The translations under genes were made by a program, and so were the position numbers. From G963678095 sp963678095 (GTDB taxonomy: Bacteria; Bacillota; Negativicutes; Selenomonadales; Selenomonadaceae), in assembly GCA_963678095.2 (NCBI GenBank), contig OY782746.1:1302001-1366000 (forward strand): a stretch of DNA of 64,000 bases, in the 5' to 3' direction. How positions within the stretch are numbered: position 1 is the stretch's first letter; every line of letters begins with the position of its first letter. Under the pieces are notes generated by a model. That model saw only the letters and a program-made list of their open reading frames with translations. It searched no databases and was not told the DNA's origin. This document shows positions 44,213-52,017 of this stretch, one piece after another.

Positions 44213-45746
44213 ATGACTCACTATCGCGAAATCCTACGCCTGCACTCCTTAGGATTCAGCTAACAGAACATCGCATATAGCTGCGGTGCCTCAAAGAAAA
44301 TCGTAAACAAAGTCATTCGGTTGGCTCAAGAAAGCAATCTTGGGTGGCCATTGCCAGAAACCCAAACGGATGACGTATTGGCGCAGATGTTTTCATCGCC
44401 AACAACAAAATTTCAATCGACGAAGCGTATGCCTAGTATGGACCATATCCACAGGGAACTCATGCGCAAGGGTGTCTCCAATAAACTTCTCTGGACGGAA
44501 TATATGGAAGAATGCCGTCTATGCAATGAATCACCTCTCATGTATTCACAATTCTGTTATTACATCCAACAGGATGAGCAGAAACGCAGGGCAAGTATGC
44601 ATATTCCACGTAAACCAGCTGAACAAGTCGAAGTCGACTGGGCTGGGGATCCGGCCAAAATTATTGACCCAGATACGGGAGAAATCACCAAAGCTTATCT
44701 TTTTGTTGGTGTCATGACGTACAGCCAATATGCTTTTGTTATGGCATTCGTCAATGAAAAGCAGCGTGCTTGGATTCGAGCTCATATCTGTATGTATGAA
44801 TTATTTGGCGGCGTTGCCAGGATACTTGTTCCGGATAATTGTAAAACTGCCGTTGTCCATAATAGGGATTGGTATACGCCACAACTCAATGCCACTTATC
44901 ATGAGCTGGCAGAACACTATGCAACGGCTATTATCCCAGCTCGCGTACGTACCCCAAAAGATAAACCAAATGCCGAAGGCACCGTAGGAAATATATCTAC
45001 ATGGATTACGGCAGCGCTACGTGATGAACAATTCTTCTCATTGTTTGAATTGAATCAAGCTATTCACGTGAAGCTGGATGCATTCAATCTGCGACTTTTC
45101 CAAAAGAAAGAAGGCAGCCGGTATGCACTCTTCCACGACGAAGAACTGCCATTGCTGGCACCATTACCCGCTGGCCCGTATGAACTGGCGGATTGGAAAA
45201 CAGCCACCGTCCTCTTCAATTATCACATATCTGTCGACGGAATGCTATACTCCGTACCTTATGAATATATAGGTCATAAGGTAGATGTGCGGGTAACGGA
45301 TAATGTCATTGAAATTTTCTACAGCCACAAGAGAATTGCCTCTCACCGCCGGCTGCGCGGCCGCAAAGGCCAGTATAGCTCCGTTCGGGAACATATGCCA
45401 GAGGATCATCAACAATATCTGGAATGGTGACAGGTTCCGCAAATGGGCCGAGCAGATTGGCTCAGCTACCTGCAGGGTTATCATAGCAATGCTTTCCTCC
45501 CATAAAATAGAACAGCAATCCTATCGAAACTGCATAGGGCTCTTAAAATTAAGCGAAAAGACTTCTGCCAAACGGCTTGAAGCTGCTTGTCAAAAGGCCT
45601 TAAGCTATACAGCTTCTCCGAGTTATAAGAGTATCAAGACCATTTTGTCAACCAAGCTGGTCGATGATCCTTCTCAGCCTGCGTCTAAGGCGCAGAGTCA
45701 TGGCATTACCAGAGGTGCCGCGTATTACGGGAGGAAACAGCCATGA
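44213..45746 (+). pseudogene. istA: IS21 transposase IstA, inactivated
   Basis: Reading from ATG 44213 (GGGAGG upstream) gives MTHYREILRLHSLGFS, then an in-frame TAA at 44261 where homologues have Gln, then the frame continues QNIAYSCGASKKIVNKVIRL. The core carries VEVDWAGDPAKI, FVGVMTYSQYAFVMAF, PDNCKTAVV and PKDKPNAEGTVGNIS (DDE integrase features). Near 45428 the frame stops at QQYLEW and resumes in another frame as NGDRFRKWAEQIGSATC, a frameshift of about 5 missing bases. The second part ends at 45746, overlapping istB. Two disabling lesions mean the element cannot move on its own. Confidence 0.85.
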
Positions 45747-46519
45747 CCAAACAAAGTACCGTAGATAAACTCATTGCTATGCGGCTTACTGCCATGTCAA
45801 ATGCCTTCATAACTCAGGAGAATGATGCGTCGATGAAGGAGGTTTCCTTCGAAGATCGTTTTTCCATGCTGGTAGATATTGAATTCAGCAGCCGCAATAA
45901 CAATCGGCGTAAGCGTTTAATGAAACAAGCCTGCCTTGATCAGCCAAGTGCAAATATCAGCGACATCAACTACACTTCTGGTCGCAAACTGAATCGAGTG
46001 CTCATTGCACGGCTGGCCAATTGTGAGTACATCCGTGAATACCGGAATATCTTCGTTACTGGTGCTACCGGAAGTGGCAAGACGTACATGGCTTGTGCCT
46101 TCGGTATGGAAGCCTGCAAGCAGTATCTTAGAACAATATATATCCGTTTACCAGATTTCTTCATCGAAATTGAAATAGCTCGAAACGATAGCACATACCA
46201 AAAGATCATGGAAAAATACACTAAGTCAGCACTGCTAATCATTGATGAATGGCTGCTCATAAAGCCTACAGCTGCTGAAAGCCGGGATATCTTTGAGCTG
46301 CTCCATCATCGTCGTAGAAAATCATCTACTATCTTTTGTTCTCAATATCGAGACAATGACGGGTATGAGCAGCTTGGCGGTGATAGCAGCCCTTTGGCTG
46401 ACGCCATTCTGGACCGCATCGTTCATGATGCATATAAAATCAATATTGAAAGCTTGGATCCCTCAAAAGATATTTCTATGAGAGAAATTTATGGCTTGGA
46501 TAAAGATTTAACCGAGTAA
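45743..46519 (+). CDS. istB: IS21 helper ATPase IstB
   Basis: A 258-residue AAA+ ATPase that assists IstA in target selection. Walker A is in NIFVTGATGSGKTYMACAFG, Walker B in ALLIIDEWLLI, and sensor-type residues in STIFCSQYRDNDGYEQLGGD; an N-terminal helical part (LIAMRLTAMSNAFITQEN) is typical of IstB. ATG 45743 overlaps the istA stop by the usual ATGA. The frame is intact though its partner is not. Confidence 0.92.
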   Translation: MTKQSTVDKLIAMRLTAMSNAFITQENDASMKEVSFEDRFSMLVDIEFSSRNNNRRKRLMKQACLDQPSANISDINYTSGRKLNRVLIARLANCEYIREYRNIFVTGATGSGKTYMACAFGMEACKQYLRTIYIRLPDFFIEIEIARNDSTYQKIMEKYTKSALLIIDEWLLIKPTAAESRDIFELLHHRRRKSSTIFCSQYRDNDGYEQLGGDSSPLADAILDRIVHDAYKINIESLDPSKDISMREIYGLDKDLTE

Positions 46520-46574
46520 TAATTTGGTATCGGCATCCGCGGTTCCGGACAGGCGGCTCACGCCGTCAGAGCAT

Positions 46575-46603
46575 CGGTTTCCTGATCCGGACAAGCGGTT
46601 TCC
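46575..46603 (+). repeat. Right-end multiple repeats of the IS21 element
   Basis: Two copies of CGGTTTCC (46575 and 46596, 21 bases apart), inverted relative to the left-end copies. They sit inside a larger inverted repeat, CCGCGGTTCCGGA (46538) with TCCGGAACCGCGG (about 46608). Confidence 0.65.
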
Positions 46604-46642
46604 GCTTCTCCGGAACCGCGGTACTGCCGTACCGTAATATCC

Positions 46643-46809
46643 AGCCGCCCATGATTTCGTTCTGATTTTTCGGCACAAAGCTTGTTTTCAACTTCGGCTT
46701 CCATTAGCCGTTCACAAAGCCATTTAAGCATAGATTGCATCGGATCTTCATCTGATATAAATTTCATTAGCATTTTTTCGAAAGATACGGTAGAATTTTG
46801 GTAAGCCAT
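46643..46809 (-). pseudogene. Second IS256 transposase, N-terminal fragment
   Basis: Minus-strand ATG 46809 (AAGGAGTG upstream) gives MAYQNSTVSFEKM, then LKWLCERLMEAEVENKLCAE and KSERNHGRLD, the usual start of an IS256 transposase. Beyond 46643 the frame runs into IS21 sequence. The continuation lies at 43932-44043. An IS256-like end with TTCGCAAAAG is found at about 46887-46878. Confidence 0.82.
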
Positions 46810-46907
46810 CGATTTTCACTCCTTATAGGTTTGCTGGACACTTACCTTTTTCGGAGTTTCGATGGCTTTTCCTTTTTTTACTTTTGCGAACTTAATTGTA
46901 CTCTAGG

Positions 46908-46970
46908 GAGCGCGGACATTTTCTTTGACTGCAATCATACAGATAATCCACGTTTCTTCCTGTATTCCCC
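46908..46970 (-). pseudogene. Second IS3-family remnant, extreme 3' end
   Basis: Minus-strand codons GEYRKKRGLSV and stop (46935), followed by GTCAAAGAAAATGTCCGCGC, closely parallel the remnant at 42427-42612 (EYRQKLGLSA). It is a diverged copy of the same kind of element, reduced to about 63 bases. It marks the right border of the IS island. Confidence 0.7.
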
Positions 46971-46987
46971 TATCTTAATGCATTTAT

Positions 46988-48193
46988 TTACACAGTATCT
47001 TTACTATTTTTCACAAATTTTTTTATAGTCCCAATAACTTTATCGAGCTGATCTTTATTTAATCCATGATGACACCCTACATAAAAGCCATTATTATTAA
47101 TCCATTGTGCTACTGGATAATCTTTCTCAATATCACCAAATATTTTCTTATATATTGGCTGGTTTAATAACGGCAACATTGGGCGTGTTTCTATATTATG
47201 CTGTTCAATAAAGTGTGTTAGTTCATCTCTCGTAAAAGATACATCTTTTTTTACTACAATAGGATACATCATAAAAGAATGCTCTATATACTCTTTATAT
47301 TGGGGCAGTTGTATATACTTTTCAACATCCTTCAAATTTTCGGTTAAATATTCTGCATTTTTCTTACGTGTATTCATAATAATATCGCGATTTTCAAGCT
47401 GTCCCAGTCCCAATGCGCCCTCTAATTCACCAATACGATAACTATATCCCATACGGACCATCATAAATCTTTTGTCAATCTCTGTATTCATTCTTAACTT
47501 ACATACTTGTCGCGGATCTGATGCTAAGCATTTCTCACAGGTGCAAGCTCGGCCATGTGCAATTAACGATCTTGATATCTCAGCTAAGTCATTATCACTT
47601 GTAGTGATTACGCCCCCAATCCCTGTGGTGATTGTATGGGCCACATAGGTGCTGAATGCCGCAATATCGCTAAACCCGCCTATTTTTCTTCCTTTATATG
47701 TTGCAAAATGAGCTTCTGCACAATCTTCAACAATTCGCAATTTATGCTTTTTAGCAATACGAACAATTTCATCCATTTCACAGGGCTGTCCAAACGTATG
47801 GACGGGCATAATCGCAACGGTCTTATCCGTGATTTTATTCTCAATTTCTCTAGGATCAATATTATAAGTTTTTTCGTCAACATCTACGAAAACTGGTTGC
47901 AGCCCCGCATGTATACAGGAATTAGATGTTGCAATAAATGTAATAGCGGGAACAAGAACCTCACTATTCTCTGCCCACTGATATTTTTCCTTCAATGCCT
48001 CAAGCGCAACATGAAGTGCTGACGTTCCACTGTTACATGCAATTCCAAATTTCTGTTCATGTAATTTTGCAAACTCTCTTTCAAATCGATTCACCATATC
48101 ACCCTGTGATAAACGGCCTGCATCCAAAGCTTCATTTACATATTTTTTTTCCTTATCACTTACATAAGCATACCCAACACCAATTTTTCTCAT
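46988..48193 (-). CDS. RfbH/E1-like PLP-dependent 3-dehydrase of a nucleotide 4-keto-6-deoxyhexose
   Basis: A 401-residue DegT/DnrJ/StrS-fold protein. The substrate-binding start (GRLSQGDMVNRFEREFAKLH) and CNSGTSALHVALEAL are usual. In the PLP-lysine segment it reads FSTYVAHTITTGIGG, with His186 where aminotransferases have Lys. This swap is diagnostic of the 3-deoxygenating enzymes ColD and RfbH/E1. Cysteines 158, 217, 219, 222 and 231 (EDCAEA; ACTCEKC...VC) recall the [2Fe-2S] cysteines of E1, which ColD lacks. It would remove the 3-hydroxyl of a 4-keto-6-deoxy sugar. ATG 48193 has GAGGAG upstream overlapping the stop of the previous gene. Last gene of the operon. Confidence 0.85.
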   Translation of the reverse strand: MRKIGVGYAYVSDKEKKYVNEALDAGRLSQGDMVNRFEREFAKLHEQKFGIACNSGTSALHVALEALKEKYQWAENSEVLVPAITFIATSNSCIHAGLQPVFVDVDEKTYNIDPREIENKITDKTVAIMPVHTFGQPCEMDEIVRIAKKHKLRIVEDCAEAHFATYKGRKIGGFSDIAAFSTYVAHTITTGIGGVITTSDNDLAEISRSLIAHGRACTCEKCLASDPRQVCKLRMNTEIDKRFMMVRMGYSYRIGELEGALGLGQLENRDIIMNTRKKNAEYLTENLKDVEKYIQLPQYKEYIEHSFMMYPIVVKKDVSFTRDELTHFIEQHNIETRPMLPLLNQPIYKKIFGDIEKDYPVAQWINNNGFYVGCHHGLNKDQLDKVIGTIKKFVKNSKDTV

Positions 48194-48207
48194 TTCAATG
48201 CCACTCC

Positions 48208-49146
48208 TCAAATATTATTTGCATAAGTTTTAAGAAAAAATTCATAAGACTTTTGAATTCCTTCTTTTAATGAAATTTTATGATGCCAGCCTAATTCATG
48301 AATTTTACTAGAATCCAATAACTTCCTTAAATTCCCATCCGGTTTGCTTTTATCATATTCAATTTTGCCCTCATAATTGACAACAGAAGCAATCAAGGCC
48401 GCAAGTGCTTTTATAGAAACCTCTTCACCGGTTCCAATATTAATATGCCGATTCCCTTTATAATTTTTCATCAAAAAAATACACGCCTCGGCTAAATCGT
48501 CTACATAAAGAAACTCTCTTTGGGGATTTCCCGATCCCCACAAAGTAACTTTTTCTGATTTATTTATTTTAGCATCATGAAACTTTCGAATCATTGCCGG
48601 AATAACGTGTGATGCATTTAGATCAAAATTATCATTTTCACCATAAATATTAGTTGGCATACAACTAATGAATGGATCTCCATATTGTAGGCAATAAAAA
48701 TGTGCTAACTCCAGCGCAGCTATTTTTCCAATAGCATATCCTTCATTTGTCGGTTCCGGTACCCCATCAAGAAATGCGGTTTCTTTCATTGGCTGTTCTA
48801 TATTTTTAGGATATATACACGAGCTTCCTAATATCATGAGTTTTTTCACCCTTATCTCATGTGCTGCATGAATAACATTTGCATTAATCATAAGATTTTT
48901 ATATAAAAACTCTGCTGGACAAGATCGATTTGCCTCTATTCCGCCAACCTTTGCAGCTGCAAGAAAAACATATTCAGGGTGTTTTTTTTCAAAGAATTCT
49001 CTTGTTTCTTGTTGATTTATTAAATTCAATTTATTGTGATCTTCAAAAATAATATTTGTATATCCTTGTTTTCGCAAACTACGAATGATTGCTGACCCAA
49101 CTAAACCATTATGTCCTGCGACATAAATTTTGCTATTAAAATTCAT
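48208..49146 (-). CDS. GDP-L-fucose synthase-like epimerase/reductase
   Basis: A 312-residue SDR of the Fcl/GMER family, which epimerises and reduces GDP-4-keto-6-deoxymannose to GDP-L-fucose; the close relative ColC makes GDP-L-colitose. Motifs: KIYVAGHNGLVGSAIIRSLR, VFLAAAKVGGIEANR, GSSCIYPKN, NEGYAIGKIAALELA (YxxxK), PTNIYGENDNFD, ASHVIPAMIRKF. ATG 49146 overlaps the stop of the upstream SDR (ATGA). With gmd in the same operon GDP-L-fucose is the simplest product, and the tandem GT10 and GT11 genes fit. The RfbH-like gene behind it leaves GDP-3,6-dideoxy sugars open. Confidence 0.88.
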   Translation of the reverse strand: MNFNSKIYVAGHNGLVGSAIIRSLRKQGYTNIIFEDHNKLNLINQQETREFFEKKHPEYVFLAAAKVGGIEANRSCPAEFLYKNLMINANVIHAAHEIRVKKLMILGSSCIYPKNIEQPMKETAFLDGVPEPTNEGYAIGKIAALELAHFYCLQYGDPFISCMPTNIYGENDNFDLNASHVIPAMIRKFHDAKINKSEKVTLWGSGNPQREFLYVDDLAEACIFLMKNYKGNRHINIGTGEEVSIKALAALIASVVNYEGKIEYDKSKPDGNLRKLLDSSKIHELGWHHKISLKEGIQKSYEFFLKTYANNI

Positions 49147-50201
49147 TTTGACACGAGCCTTTCATATATGCCCGATATAGTTTGCCTTAAGCCAAAACTA
49201 AATGGACAACATTCTTTCCACCCTAAATTTTCAAGTTTTCGATTGTCCATTGCAATCAAATTTATTGATGTTTTATCTCCAAAATAATAATTTTTATCTT
49301 TCTTTTTTAAAATTATTTTAGAACAACTTTTCCCATCTGTATATATCAACAATTTTTCAAGAATTTCTTGCATGTTCATGCAATTCGTCCCACAAACATT
49401 ATACGCTTCACCACTCACCCCATTATGTAAAATATATAATATTGCTGTTACTATATCCGCAACATATGTGTATTGCAACTCTACTGAATCGTCAAATAGT
49501 TCAATATTTCTATTCTCTATAATGCTTTTAATAAACTTAGGTAATGCTCTTACATCATTCTTCAAATCATACGTCGGTCCATATGTATATGGTATTCTTG
49601 CAATATATGCTTTGATACCATACTCTTTATTATAAGCATAACATAATTGTTCTGCTAAGCGTTTTGATTCCATATAACAAGCACGTTCATCTAATGGATC
49701 GACAATCCCATAGTCATTTTCTGCAATTCTACATTTATTAGTATTTCCGTAAATTGCAGTAGAACTCAAAAAACAAACTTTAGATCCATATATTCGAGCA
49801 TAGTCTAATGAATTTTTAACTCCATACACGTTAGAAATTATTGTCTCTACAGGTTTTTCTAAAAACATTTTAGTCCCTGCTGGACTAGCTCCATGAATGA
49901 TGTAATCTACATTTATGTCAATGGGAAATTCTTTTGTTAAATCAAAACATATATCAAAGACGTTCTTTCTATCTATAATAGAACCATATATACGTCTAAT
50001 CTTTTCTAAATTGCGTCCATGTAGATATAACACTATATTTAACTCATATTGCTTATTCAACTTTGCTAAAAACATTCCCATATATGATAATATCATTCCT
50101 GTTGATCCAAGCAGTAAAATCTTCTTATTTCTAAGTTTTTCTATTTCTAGAGTTCCTTTTTCCATAAGGCAATCTATATCACCTTTTATACATACATTCA
50201 T
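49143..50201 (-). CDS. Extended SDR (nucleotide-sugar epimerase/dehydratase-like)
   Basis: A 352-residue extended SDR. NAD loop KKILLLGSTGMILSYMG, IIHGASPAGTKMFLEKPVET, FLSSTAIYGNT, active pair in ERACYMESKRLAEQLCY (YxxxK), RIPYTYGPTYDL, then YTYVADIVTAILYIL. It resembles UDP-glucuronate decarboxylase or dTDP-glucose dehydratase-like enzymes; an exact reaction cannot be given. Placed between the transketolase genes and the Fcl-like gene, it may reduce or epimerise the intermediate made there. ATG 50201 has AAAAGGTGA upstream; the ribosome-site region is duplicated 28 bases downstream, so ATG 50165 (codon 13) is a second possible start. Confidence 0.8.
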   Translation of the reverse strand: MNVCIKGDIDCLMEKGTLEIEKLRNKKILLLGSTGMILSYMGMFLAKLNKQYELNIVLYLHGRNLEKIRRIYGSIIDRKNVFDICFDLTKEFPIDINVDYIIHGASPAGTKMFLEKPVETIISNVYGVKNSLDYARIYGSKVCFLSSTAIYGNTNKCRIAENDYGIVDPLDERACYMESKRLAEQLCYAYNKEYGIKAYIARIPYTYGPTYDLKNDVRALPKFIKSIIENRNIELFDDSVELQYTYVADIVTAILYILHNGVSGEAYNVCGTNCMNMQEILEKLLIYTDGKSCSKIILKKKDKNYYFGDKTSINLIAMDNRKLENLGWKECCPFSFGLRQTISGIYERLVSK

Positions 50202-50218
50202 TTATATCACCTTTTATA
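50175..50218 (-). repeat. Duplicated ribosome-binding region
   Basis: TATAAAAGGTGATATA occurs twice on the minus strand (50218-50203 and 50190-50175), offset 28 bases. The first copy precedes ATG 50201 of the SDR gene and the second precedes ATG 50165 in the same frame. Confidence 0.75.
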
Positions 50219-50225
50219 GTTAAAC

Positions 50226-51056
50226 TCAGTATTTTTTCAACTCTGTAAACGCTCGATTAATCTCAGCTTCATTTTTGGGAATATACCCATGCATTAGAGG
50301 TTTATTGTATAAATACTCTAATCCTTTTCCTTTTATTGTATTTGCAATAATGCATACGGGATTAGACTTTCTTCTTAATGTTGCTTCTTCCAATACATTA
50401 ATTAATTCCTCATAGGAATGTCCATCTACAACATTCACACTCCACCCACAAGCTTTCCATTTATCCGTAAAAGGTTCTAATACAACCATATTTTCAGTAA
50501 ATTCAGAACATCCCAATGCATTCCGATCAACAATTGCCACTAAATTATTTAATTGCATATGCCCAGCATATAACATCGCTTCCCAAACAGCACCTTCTAA
50601 ACACTCCGCATCGCCTAATAAACAATATGTCATCCATTGTTCTCTATTTAAACGTGCACCAGTAGCTAAGCCAGCAGCCATCCCTAACCCATGCCCTAGA
50701 GAGCCACCATAAAATTCAAATCCTGGATAAAACCATTTTTTTAATTCATGGAAATCTCCACCAATTTTAATAATGCTTTCCATTTCTTTTTGAGTAAAAA
50801 TCCCTTTTTTTTCAAAAACAGGGAATAGCATTCCTGCACCATGACCTTTACTTAAAACAAAACGATCTCGCATTTTCCAATCAGGATTTTTTATATCATA
50901 ATTAATAATTTTTTCATATAATGAAATTACAATTTCCGTCATTGAAAAAGCCGTTGTTAAATGTCCAAATCCCAATTTTGTAAATATCTCCAAGAAACGT
51001 TTACGCATTTCATATGACACATCATATAAATACTCATATTTTCTAGTCATTGGCAT
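50226..51056 (-). CDS. Transketolase-like enzyme, N-terminal (ThDP-binding) subunit
   Basis: A 276-residue protein equal to the first third of transketolase. It shows FGHLTTAFSMTEIVISLYEK, DRFVLSKGHGAGMLFPVFEK, YGGSLGHGLGMAAGLATGAR and the ThDP/Mg motif GDAECLEGAVWEAMLYAG ending in VDRNALG. Its start (ATG 51056) overlaps the end of the partner gene by 14 bases, implying coupled translation. Split transketolases occur in several Firmicutes, but here they lie inside a sugar-nucleotide cluster between gmd and SDR genes, which suggests a role in making a special sugar rather than in the pentose phosphate pathway. Confidence 0.9.
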   Translation of the reverse strand: MPMTRKYEYLYDVSYEMRKRFLEIFTKLGFGHLTTAFSMTEIVISLYEKIINYDIKNPDWKMRDRFVLSKGHGAGMLFPVFEKKGIFTQKEMESIIKIGGDFHELKKWFYPGFEFYGGSLGHGLGMAAGLATGARLNREQWMTYCLLGDAECLEGAVWEAMLYAGHMQLNNLVAIVDRNALGCSEFTENMVVLEPFTDKWKACGWSVNVVDGHSYEELINVLEEATLRRKSNPVCIIANTIKGKGLEYLYNKPLMHGYIPKNEAEINRAFTELKKY

Positions 51057-51993
51057 CTTTTTTCAGCTCCATGTAAATTTCAAAGATTTTTTTATATAGC
51101 CCACTTTCATCTAATGATAAAAATTCATACCACAACTCTCGATTAATGAATTTTTCTTCAAAATCATCGTCAAACCTTAAACCTATTCTTTTCACTGGAA
51201 TGTTTTTGGAATGATCTGATAAGATTTCTAACACTAACGATCCCAACCCACCAGGCAACAAATTATCTTCAATGGTAAAAATATACTTGCTTTCATTAAT
51301 TTCTTCAATTAATAATTCCTCATTTAGCGGAAAAGAAAAACAATCTATTAATTTTATGGGAATATTTACATTTTGAAGTTTATCTAATATTTTCTTAAGT
51401 GAATCGATAAAATTACCTGTAGAAATAATTACTAATTCTTCCCCTTTCCCAGAAACCGAAAACCCTTTCTCAAAATCCACTACAATATTCTCATCATAAT
51501 TTCCATTTACATATTTATCAAACCTTATAAAGACGGGCTGTTTGCTTACAATAAGTTGTCGTGCAGTCTCTTGGGAAATCCTTTCATTAGACGGGTTTAC
51601 CATCCGAATATGCTTAAGTACTCTAATCATGGAAAAATCTTCAATTGGCATATGTGTATAGCCACATTCTGCCGAAGAGCTGCCCGTGTTTAAAGCTGCT
51701 ACTGTTATTGGAATCCTCAAATTTTCCATCAAATTTCGAATCTGATCATATGCGCGCGTTACGGGAAAAGGATTTAAACCAAAAGCAACTACATGTTTTC
51801 CTGTTAAAGCAATCCCAGCAGCAACGGACAATAAGTTTTGTTCAGCAATACCAACACTTATAAAACGATGCGGGAAATCATATCTAAACTGATCTAAACT
51901 CGGTGCCCCTAAATCTGCAGATACAATCACAATATCTGCACCTTGTTTTGTCATTTTATAAATTTCAGAGAAAAATGCATCACGTACATTCAT
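51043..51993 (-). CDS. Transketolase-like enzyme, C-terminal subunit
   Basis: A 316-residue protein with the pyrimidine-binding and C-terminal domains. The catalytic Glu lies in FISVGIAEQNLLSVAAGIAL, followed by VVAFGLNPFPVTRAYDQIRN and AECGYTHMPIEDFSMIRVL, and the C domain EELVIISTGNFIDSLKKI. ATG 51993 is chosen because AGAGGA lies eight bases upstream; the GTG at 52011 overlaps that site. It follows gmd by 24 bases. The pair should form a ThDP enzyme moving a two-carbon unit; donor and acceptor are unknown. Confidence 0.9.
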   Translation of the reverse strand: MNVRDAFFSEIYKMTKQGADIVIVSADLGAPSLDQFRYDFPHRFISVGIAEQNLLSVAAGIALTGKHVVAFGLNPFPVTRAYDQIRNLMENLRIPITVAALNTGSSSAECGYTHMPIEDFSMIRVLKHIRMVNPSNERISQETARQLIVSKQPVFIRFDKYVNGNYDENIVVDFEKGFSVSGKGEELVIISTGNFIDSLKKILDKLQNVNIPIKLIDCFSFPLNEELLIEEINESKYIFTIEDNLLPGGLGSLVLEILSDHSKNIPVKRIGLRFDDDFEEKFINRELWYEFLSLDESGLYKKIFEIYMELKKDAND

Positions 51994-52017
51994 TATATTT
52001 ATCCTCTTCACGTATGT

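Larger units (their letters stand above)
44049..46637 (+). mobile_element. IS21-family element (istA decayed, istB intact)
   Basis: About 2.6 kb carrying istA and istB. It splits an older IS256 transposase gene into the pieces at 43932-44043 and 46643-46809. TATCC occurs at both junctions (44044-44048 and 46638-46642) and may be the target duplication. Repeats GGAAACCG (left) and CGGTTTCC (right) near the ends are of the multiple-repeat kind seen in IS21. The exact ends are approximate. Confidence 0.75.

Noticed and set aside
44321..45430. Intact 369-residue IstA
   Set aside because: The frame begins after an in-frame TAA at 44261 and stops early at a frameshift; the real gene starts at 44213 and extends to 45746, so it is a pseudogene.
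46558..46809. 83-residue minus-strand protein
   Set aside because: Only its first 55 residues are IS256 transposase; the rest is read-through into the IS21 end. It is annotated as a transposase fragment instead.
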